Shown one piece after another: positions 22,783 to 28,285 of a stretch of 28,285 bases of DNA. Positions within the stretch are counted from its first letter, which is position 1; every line of letters begins with the position of its first letter. The notes under the pieces are model-generated. The model searched no databases and was not told where the DNA came from. It saw nothing but the letters and a program-made list of their open reading frames with translations. The translations under genes were made by a program, and so were the position numbers. This DNA comes from JABWBR01 sp036741235 (lineage in GTDB: Bacteria; Bacteroidota; Bacteroidia; Chitinophagales; Saprospiraceae): assembly GCA_036741235.1 (NCBI GenBank), contig DAINSQ010000050.1, positions 1-28,285 of the forward strand. The letters run 5' to 3'.

Positions 22783-23604
22783 ATGATACGCTACATCTTT
22801 TTTCTTATTCTGGCCATCATTATCGTGCTGTCTATTGGCAACTTTATATTCAAATCAACATTTATCAATGATGTAAAAGAGCGCCTGAAACGCACCGCCG
22901 GCCTCAAAGATGAAATACTCACCGAAAAGGATTTACAACACCTCCCGCCTCCGGTACAACAATACCTGCGCTATGCCGGCGTTGTCGGCAAACCTAAAGT
23001 GCACAGTGTTAAACTGGTATTCGAAGGCCGCATGCGGGGTAGAAAACAGGACTGGTTTCCTTTTGTCTCCGAACAGTACAACTTTTTCGACGTGCCCACC
23101 CGCTTGTTTTTTATGAAAGGAAAAATGTTCGGCATTAACGTGCCGGGCTACCACGCCTATAAAAACGGCGACGCTTCGATGCAGATCAAATTGTTCGGTT
23201 GGATACCCGTCGTCAATCTACACGGCGGCAACCTGAATAAGGCGGAAACGGTTACGCTTTTTAATGATATGTGCCTGCTGGCGCCGGCCACGCTTATCGA
23301 TAACAGGATAAAATGGGAACCCATTGACGCTTCTTCGGCAAAAGCCTTTTATACCGTCAATGACATTACCATCAGCGCCGTATTGTACTTCAACGAACAA
23401 GGCCAATTGGTCAACTTTGTCTCCGATGACCGCATTTCAGTTGACGACGGCAAAAATTACCGTTTCTCAACTCCGGTTATTGAATACCAAAATTTCAACG
23501 GCCAGCATATGATCTCCCGCGGCGATGCCGTTTGGCATTATCCTGAAGGGGATTTTACGTACGGGGAATTTCTGTTGAAAGAGGTGGTTTTTAATCCAAG
23601 ATGA
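22783..23604 (+). CDS. DUF6544-like membrane-anchored protein
   Basis: A 273-residue protein with one N-terminal transmembrane segment (about 4-25, FFLILAIIIVLSIGNFIF). Most of the sequence resembles the DUF6544 family (name from memory, not checked): LPPPVQQYLRYAGVVGKP near 55-72, GRMRGRKQDW, FFMKGKMFGINVPGYHAY, LFGWIPVV, and LYFNEQGQLVNFVSDDR. No catalytic motif is known for the family; its role is unknown. The start ATG at 22783 gives the membrane segment directly. A TAGATTTG box lies 18 bases upstream. It is separated from the upstream genes by a strong terminator, so it starts its own transcript; the Uma2 gene follows after 74 bases. Confidence 0.75.
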   Translation: MIRYIFFLILAIIIVLSIGNFIFKSTFINDVKERLKRTAGLKDEILTEKDLQHLPPPVQQYLRYAGVVGKPKVHSVKLVFEGRMRGRKQDWFPFVSEQYNFFDVPTRLFFMKGKMFGINVPGYHAYKNGDASMQIKLFGWIPVVNLHGGNLNKAETVTLFNDMCLLAPATLIDNRIKWEPIDASSAKAFYTVNDITISAVLYFNEQGQLVNFVSDDRISVDDGKNYRFSTPVIEYQNFNGQHMISRGDAVWHYPEGDFTYGEFLLKEVVFNPR

Positions 23605-23678
23605 AAGGGTGGCCAAGTGAAATAAACGTATTGATCTTAATGATTAAAAAGATTAACTTGCAAAAAAGTAAATGAAAC

Positions 23679-24305
23679 ATGCTTGCTACGGCTGCCAATA
23701 GCTGGACGTTGCATTTGCCGCAAGGCAAACGTATTGAGATCAATTTTTCCGAGCCATTGAGCGAAGAAGAATTTGATAGTTTATGCCGTGAAAACCCCGG
23801 GTTAAAAGCAGAGAGGGAATCAGATGGAAAAATTTTAATTATGGCCCCAGTACATTTAGACTCCGGCTACTATGAAGGCGTTGTGTTTACGGCTTTGAGC
23901 AATTACAGTCTGCAAAATGAAAAAAGCGGTCGCGCCTTCAGTCCGTCAACAGGATTTAAATTACCCGACGGCTCCATACGGTCGGCCGATGCCTCCTGGG
24001 TGAGTATGGAAAAAATCAGCAGTCTCACTCCGAATCAGCGCCGCAGTTTTGCCCCCGTCGTTCCCGATTTCATCATCGAAGTCAGATCCGATACAGATAC
24101 CCTGTCCAGCCTTCATCGCAAAATGAGCGAGGTTTGGATAAACAGCGGCGTTGTGCTGGCTTGGTTAATTGACCCTATTGACCGGAAGGCTTATATCTAT
24201 CGAAAAGACGGTAGCATGTCAATAATCACTGATTTTGATGCTGAGCTTTCGGGCGAGGATATTCTGCCGGGCTTTACTTTTTCACTGCGATTGTTAAACC
24301 TGTAA
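23679..24305 (+). CDS. Uma2 family (DUF820) PD-(D/E)XK nuclease-fold protein
   Basis: A 208-residue protein of the Uma2/DUF820 family, a restriction-endonuclease-like fold widespread in cyanobacteria and some Bacteroidota, with no settled function. Signature parts: LPDGSIRSADASWVSMEKI (about 90-110, bearing the acidic residue of the active site), PDFIIEVRSDTDTL (about 128-141, E-x-V), then LHRKMSEVWINSGV with the lysine, and LAWLIDPIDRKAYIYR (about 165-180). The PD-(D/E)XK pattern (Asp...Glu-x-Val/Lys) is complete. The upstream 74 bases contain no clear promoter. It may be cotranscribed with the DUF6544-like gene; the next gene begins 84 bases after. Confidence 0.87.
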   Translation: MLATAANSWTLHLPQGKRIEINFSEPLSEEEFDSLCRENPGLKAERESDGKILIMAPVHLDSGYYEGVVFTALSNYSLQNEKSGRAFSPSTGFKLPDGSIRSADASWVSMEKISSLTPNQRRSFAPVVPDFIIEVRSDTDTLSSLHRKMSEVWINSGVVLAWLIDPIDRKAYIYRKDGSMSIITDFDAELSGEDILPGFTFSLRLLNL

Positions 24306-24349
24306 AAAAAAATGCCCCATCGTTCGTCGGTTGATTTTTGCCGCTATAA

Positions 24350-24378
24350 TTTGGTTGAGCATTTATTAATCAACCAAA
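24350..24378 (+). other. 9-bp stem hairpin in the leader of the unknown acidic gene
   Basis: tttggttga (24350-24358) and tcaaccaaa (24370-24378) form a perfect 9-bp stem with an 11-base loop. It ends 10 bases before the ATG at 24389. An earlier ggttgat (24329-24335) could compete with the left arm. A TATAATTTG just before the hairpin resembles a -7 box, with one extra base. Confidence 0.45.
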
Positions 24379-24388
24379 AAAAAGACAA

Positions 24389-24835
24389 ATGGAAACAAAC
24401 GACCGCCTGTCGAAAGACGATGAATTGCGCGCTGAAAATGCGCTCAAAGCCCTCCAAATCGAGCTGAATTACAACGCTGAAACGTTTATCGGCGACAATG
24501 CGCCGCCGGAAATCATCAGCCGCTGGCTCGACAGCATTGCCCGGTTCGAGGAAGCCCACGCCAACGCCAACCTGATTACCATGCACAGCCTCATCGGTTC
24601 GCCCGAGCTTATGCCCCCGGATCATCTCGACGAAGCTGCCGCAGAGGCGGAAATCAACCGCCTGCTACTATTGCTTTTTGAACAAAGCGTGTATGTGAGC
24701 CGCCCCGAGGGAGCGCCCGCGCTGGACTTTTACCGCTTTCTCATCGAAGAATTTCTCCAACTCGAAATTCCCGACGTGAAACTGCCCGGCATGATGCACG
24801 TATTCCACTACAATGGCGTGGATGAGGGGGAGTGA
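24389..24835 (+). CDS. Unknown acidic cytoplasmic protein
   Basis: A 148-residue protein with no recognised domain, signal peptide or membrane segment. It is strongly acidic (many Glu and Asp, few Lys or Arg) and appears mostly helical: ELRAENALKALQIELNYNAE, ISRWLDSIARFEEAHANANL, AAAEAEINRLLLLLFEQS, FYRFLIEEFLQLEI. It ends in a more variable segment with MHVFHYNGVDEGE. Base composition and codon use look like the neighbours, and a well-formed leader hairpin sits upstream, so it is probably a real gene. It converges on the Asp-box propeller gene; an inverted repeat array lies in the gap. Confidence 0.65.
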   Translation: METNDRLSKDDELRAENALKALQIELNYNAETFIGDNAPPEIISRWLDSIARFEEAHANANLITMHSLIGSPELMPPDHLDEAAAEAEINRLLLLLFEQSVYVSRPEGAPALDFYRFLIEEFLQLEIPDVKLPGMMHVFHYNGVDEGE

Positions 24836-24839
24836 TTTT

Positions 24840-24915
24840 GTCAGTTGTCAGTTGTCGGTTGTCGGTTAAATAGAACTGATAACCGATAACTGACAACCGA
24901 CAACTGACAACCGAC
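24840..24915. repeat. Inverted 7-bp tandem repeat array (gtcagtt/gtcggtt and aactgac/aaccgac)
   Basis: Plus-strand arm: gtcagtt, gtcagtt, gtcggtt, gtcggtt (24840-24867). A 13-base spacer follows, then inverted units aaccgat, aactgac, aaccgac, aactgac, aaccgac (24881-24915). Both variants occur in both arms. The array fills the space between two convergent genes; its last base abuts the stop codon (24916-24918) of the minus-strand propeller gene. It could act as a bidirectional terminator, though no T-run is present. Confidence 0.95.
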
Positions 24916-27900
24916 CTACCTGCCAAGCCAGATGCGCGCCCAGGATTTGCCCAGCGGGCTATTGAGCAGCATTTGGTATTGTTCGCGGCTGCCGCCGCTA
25001 TTGCCGGCGCCGGCTGTTTTGTCCTCTTTGAATTCTTCAAAAGTGGCAAAAGTAATGGCATTGAGTTTTGCGGCGGTCAGGGCGTCATTAACGGCTTTGA
25101 GGTTTTTGCCGGTAATTTCGTCGTATTGGCGTTGCACGTCGGCCATTTCTTTTTCTACGGTGCCGGCGCGATCTACTTGCGATTGCGAGGGGCGGCCCGG
25201 GTAGCCGCTCACCTGGCGATAGAGGTCGGACAAGCGTTCGTTAACGCGTTCGCCTTCGTCGATGTAGAAGTCGCCTTCGAGGGCAACCAGGTTATCCCTG
25301 AGTTTGGTGGCTTTGGCGGCCAAGTCGTCGATCTGCTTTTTGAGCTTGGGTTTAGCCCCGGTAACTGCTTTGGCTTTGGTTGATACGTCGCCCAAAACGT
25401 GATAGATGTAAGCCAACTGCTCCATTTGGTTGTAAAGCTTTGCGGTGAGCGAGCGTTGAGCCTCGCGGTCGGCGTCGCTATAGGGCGATTGCGGGTCGTT
25501 GACCAGCTTGAAATTTGTCGTATAGGTATCCTTGCCTTTGATCAACCTCACCTCGTATTCGCCGGTGGGCAGATTGGGGCCGAACAAGGCGCCGAACAAG
25601 GCCATACGGTTGTTGGTGGGCGCGCTTTTGGGTTTTTCGAGAGAAGTAGGCATTTCTACCATATTGATACCGGCGCTTTTACCGGCAGGCAGGGTGCGCA
25701 GCAGTTGACCGTCTTTCCATACCTCTACGTACATAGTGCCAAACGTATGGCGCTTGCTCATGTAATAAACGATCTTGGCTGATTCGTTGGGGTTGGGGCC
25801 AACAAAATTGGCGGAACCGCCAAACCAACTGCCGCCGGCGCCGGGATCGCGGAGCACGGTAGGCCGCGTTTCAAAAAAGTGCAGCGGCTTGCCGGTTACC
25901 TGGTCGCTGAGTTGGCGCAGGGAAGTAATATCGTCAATGATAGCTACGCCGCGTCCGTGGGTGGCCATCACCAGCGCATGGTCGCGGGGGTGAATCACCA
26001 TGTCGTGTACGGCAACCTTGGGCAGGTTATTTTCAAAACGCGCCCATTGCTTGCCGCCGTCAACGGAGACGTATAAGCCGTATTCGGTGCCTGTAAAAAG
26101 CAGGTTGGCATTCACCAAATCCTGGCGAACGCAATAGGCGTGGCCCTGAATATCTTTGGTAGCCAGGTTGGTCCAGGATTTGCCAAGGTCGGTAGTTTTG
26201 TATACATAAACATTCCTGTCGCCGGTGCGGTGGCCGTCGAAGGTAACAAAGCAGGTATTGCGGTCGAGCGGGCTGGGTTCGATAAAGCTCACCCAGGTAT
26301 TTTTGGGCAGGCCGGGTACATTTGCCACCATATTTGCCCAGGTGGCGCCACCGTCAGTAGTAACGTGAAGGTTGCCGTCATCGGTACCGGCCCAAACTAC
26401 CTTGCCGTCTTTGGGCGACTCGGCCACGGCATAGATGGTGCAGTGGTTTTCAGCGGTAGAGTTGTCGATAGTCAAACCGCCGCTTTGGCTCTGCTTTTGT
26501 TTTTCAGGATCGTTGGTGGTCAGGTCGGGCGAGATACGCGTCCAGGAGTCGCCCATGTCTTCCGACATAAAGAGGTATTGCGCCGCAAAATACATACGGT
26601 TAGGGTTGTTGGCGCTGATGTGAATAGGCGTATTCCAGTTGAAGCGATACTTATCCTCGCCGGCGACGGGGAAGGGCCGGATTTCTTTGGCGCGACCTGT
26701 CGTTTTGCTGTAGCGCACGAGGTTGCCGCCCTGGTATTCACTGAATACGACGTCTTTCTTAGTGGGATGCCGGAACGAATAGAAGCCGTCGCCGCCGAAG
26801 CTCGACTGCCAGTCGCTGTTGCCGATACCGCCGGCTTTGCGGGAAGGGGCATACCAGGAGCCGTTGTCTTGTAGTCCGCCGTATACATTATAAGGCACTT
26901 CGTCGTCAACGCTGACATGATAGAGTTGCCCCACCGGCAGGTTCATCCACATGCGGAAGGTACGCCCGCGGTCCATCGACTCATAAACGCCGCCATCGGT
27001 GGCCAGCAGGAGGTGTTTGGTATTATTGGGATTAATCCAGATATCGTGGATATCGGAGTGCACCGACCCGTCGACGCCGCGAAAGCGTTCGCCGCGGTCT
27101 TCGCTGATAATGGCATTGAGTCCGCACTTCATAACGATACTGTCGTTTTTGGGGTCGACAGTCAGGTTTGCAAAATAGAATGGGCGAACCGTCGTATTAA
27201 AATCGCTATTCACTTTTTTCCAGGAAGCGCCCTGGTCGGTAGACAGGTAGAGGCCTTTGCCTTCTTTGCTTTTGCATTCTACCGTAAGATAGACGACATT
27301 GCCGTTGGAAGGCGCGACGGCTACGGCCATACGGCCCAGGGTTTCGTTGGGCAGTCCGTTGTGGATAGTGTTCCAGGTTTTGCCGCCGTCGGTACTTTTG
27401 TACAGACCGCTTTTGCCGGTAAAGCCGGAGTCAAAAAACCAGGGGAGGCGGCGATGGCTCCACATGGCGGCATAGAGGATATCGGGATTTTGCGGGTCGA
27501 TCGACAAATCGGCGCAGCCCGTATTATCATCGATATAAAGGATTTTTTCCCAGGTTTTGCCGCCATCGGTTGTTTTGAAAACCCCGCGCTCGGGGTTGGC
27601 GTTCCAGAGGTGGCCTTGGGCGGCAACGTACAACACATCGGAATTGGAGGGGTGTATCAGGATGTCGCTGATATGGCCGGTTGAAGCCAGCCCCATTTGC
27701 TGCCAGTTGGTACCGCCGTTGGTTGTTTTGTAAATGCCGGTTCCCTCCGATACGCTGTTGCGCACCCAGGGTTCGCCGGTGCCTACCCATACGACTTCCG
27801 GGTTTTGGGGATCGATAGCGATTTTGCCGATTGATTGGGTATGGTCGTCAAAAACAGGCCTTACGGTAGTACCGCCGCTCACCGATTTCCAGACGCCGCC

Positions 27901-28092
27901 GCCGGCCGTGCCGACGTAAATGATTTCTGGCTGGTTGGGAACAACGGCCAGCGTAGCGATACGGCCGCTGGTGACCGCCGGTCCGATTTGCCGCGCGCGA
28001 AGCGAGCCAAAAAGCGAATTGCCAGGAGGCGTTTGTGCGCCAAGGGGCAATACGAAAAGAATACTTAGTATGGTGAATAGGTATTTATTCAT
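24916..28092 (-). CDS. Secreted Asp-box (VPS10/sortilin-like) beta-propeller protein
   Basis: A 1058-residue exported protein. Signal peptide (1-19, LPLGA|Q). The long propeller part (about 30-740) has at least ten Asp-box motifs of the form S/T-x-D-x-G-x-x-W/F (for example KTTNGGTNW, KTTDGGKTW, KSTDGGKTW, LSTDQGASW, MSEDMGDSW, VTTDGGATW, KTTDLGKSW, VSVDGGKQW). These mark sialidase-like, BNR or VPS10/sortilin propellers; in Bacteroidota such proteins are often called glycosyl hydrolases without evidence of catalysis. A beta-sandwich-like part follows (about 760-890), then a helical C-terminal region (about 890-1030). No T9SS sorting domain is seen. The start at MNKYLFTILS (28092) is the one that leads with a signal peptide; an upstream ATG at 28227 would only add repeat-encoded Pro/Ser/Tyr residues. 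Confidence 0.9.
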   Translation of the reverse strand: MNKYLFTILSILFVLPLGAQTPPGNSLFGSLRARQIGPAVTSGRIATLAVVPNQPEIIYVGTAGGGVWKSVSGGTTVRPVFDDHTQSIGKIAIDPQNPEVVWVGTGEPWVRNSVSEGTGIYKTTNGGTNWQQMGLASTGHISDILIHPSNSDVLYVAAQGHLWNANPERGVFKTTDGGKTWEKILYIDDNTGCADLSIDPQNPDILYAAMWSHRRLPWFFDSGFTGKSGLYKSTDGGKTWNTIHNGLPNETLGRMAVAVAPSNGNVVYLTVECKSKEGKGLYLSTDQGASWKKVNSDFNTTVRPFYFANLTVDPKNDSIVMKCGLNAIISEDRGERFRGVDGSVHSDIHDIWINPNNTKHLLLATDGGVYESMDRGRTFRMWMNLPVGQLYHVSVDDEVPYNVYGGLQDNGSWYAPSRKAGGIGNSDWQSSFGGDGFYSFRHPTKKDVVFSEYQGGNLVRYSKTTGRAKEIRPFPVAGEDKYRFNWNTPIHISANNPNRMYFAAQYLFMSEDMGDSWTRISPDLTTNDPEKQKQSQSGGLTIDNSTAENHCTIYAVAESPKDGKVVWAGTDDGNLHVTTDGGATWANMVANVPGLPKNTWVSFIEPSPLDRNTCFVTFDGHRTGDRNVYVYKTTDLGKSWTNLATKDIQGHAYCVRQDLVNANLLFTGTEYGLYVSVDGGKQWARFENNLPKVAVHDMVIHPRDHALVMATHGRGVAIIDDITSLRQLSDQVTGKPLHFFETRPTVLRDPGAGGSWFGGSANFVGPNPNESAKIVYYMSKRHTFGTMYVEVWKDGQLLRTLPAGKSAGINMVEMPTSLEKPKSAPTNNRMALFGALFGPNLPTGEYEVRLIKGKDTYTTNFKLVNDPQSPYSDADREAQRSLTAKLYNQMEQLAYIYHVLGDVSTKAKAVTGAKPKLKKQIDDLAAKATKLRDNLVALEGDFYIDEGERVNERLSDLYRQVSGYPGRPSQSQVDRAGTVEKEMADVQRQYDEITGKNLKAVNDALTAAKLNAITFATFEEFKEDKTAGAGNSGGSREQYQMLLNSPLGKSWARIWLGR

Positions 28093-28110
28093 GGTGGGAG
28101 TGTTTGTTGT

Positions 28111-28285
28111 GAGGGGTTGTGAGGGGATATGAGGGGATATGAGGGGGTATGAGGGGGTATGAGGGGGTATGAGGGGATATGAGGGGATATGAGGGGGTAT
28201 GAGGAATAACCTTTCATAACCCCTCATAATCTTTCATAACCCCTCATAACCTTTCATAACCCCTCATAACCTTTCATAACCCCTC
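28111..28285. repeat. Inverted 10-bp tandem repeat array, running off the window edge
   Basis: Left arm: nine 10-mers gaggggttgt, gaggggatat (x2), gagggggtat (x3), gaggggatat (x2), gagggggtat (28111-28200), then gaggaataac. Right arm: alternating ctttcataac and ccctcataac/ccctcataat, a 20-bp higher-order unit, to the window end. ccctcataac is the inverse complement of gttatgaggg, so the arms can pair. It lies 18 bases upstream of the propeller gene's start codon, in what would be its leader or promoter region. Confidence 0.93.

Noticed and set aside
26140..27684. Two long plus-strand ORFs (244 and 255 codons) opposite the propeller gene
   Set aside because: Both mirror the Asp-box repeats on the other strand; no domain, signal or start context supports them.
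28093..28227. N-terminal extension of the propeller gene to an ATG at 28227
   Set aside because: The added 45 residues are a translation of the 10-bp repeat (Pro-His-Ile-Pro-Ser-Tyr-Pro pattern) and would bury the signal peptide inside the protein.
2862..28285. Mobile element or prophage spanning part of the window
   Set aside because: No integrase, transposase, phage structural gene, tRNA attachment site or flanking direct repeat was found; hipBST and the Uma2 gene are the only accessory-type genes.

Overview
The window looks like a chromosomal segment of a Bacteroidota organism, most likely of the Saprospiraceae/Lewinella type; that placement is inferred from gene content, not from a marker gene. 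The supporting signs are two secreted proteins with different C-terminal domains typical of type IX secretion (a gliding-motility-type CHU_C domain and a classical 'PNP' sorting domain), SprB repeats, a lipoprotein-type LptC, weak Shine-Dalgarno sequences, and several matches to the Bacteroidota promoter pattern TTG-N(17-23)-TAnnTTTG. There are 24 protein genes, no tRNA or rRNA, no CRISPR array, no transposase, and no gene-free stretch above 300 bases.

Layout. 101-3704 (minus strand): histidine ammonia-lyase, an HD phosphohydrolase fused to a Pycsar-type membrane effector domain, and a class IV aminotransferase. 3832-4947 (plus): a DUF1015 protein, convergent with a 996-residue SprB/PKD adhesin (4958-7948, minus). 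8112-9946 (minus): lptC and a CNNM/CBS transporter coupled through a TAATG overlap. 10097-13389 (plus): an anti-sigma factor without a sigma gene beside it, a small outer-membrane-type protein, a serine beta-lactamase-fold lipoprotein and a YceI protein. 13398-16272 (minus): lytic transglycosylase, GNAT acetyltransferase, radA. 16489-17951 (plus): a three-gene HipBST-type toxin-antitoxin operon. 18002-24835 (plus): a CotH-kinase/lamin-tail exoprotein, a transglutaminase-like lipoprotein, a secreted protein with a DUF11-like domain, a DUF6544-like protein, a Uma2 protein and an unknown acidic protein. 24916-28092 (minus): a large Asp-box (sortilin/VPS10-like) beta-propeller exoprotein.

Most genes serve the cell envelope: LPS export, peptidoglycan cleavage, secreted adhesins and repeat proteins, lipoproteins. 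The accessory elements of most interest are the split HipA system with a repeated operator-like box overlapping its start codon, and the HD-PycTM fusion, which has no nucleotide cyclase beside it.

The most unusual non-coding structure is a set of intergenic short tandem arrays (units of 7, 8 or 10 bp). At three sites the array is followed by an inverted copy of the same unit, so the RNA or single-stranded DNA could fold into a long hairpin. The unit differs at each site, and three arrays begin or end exactly at a stop or start codon. A second regulatory signal is a pair of adjacent ATGTNNNNACAT palindromes upstream of yceI.
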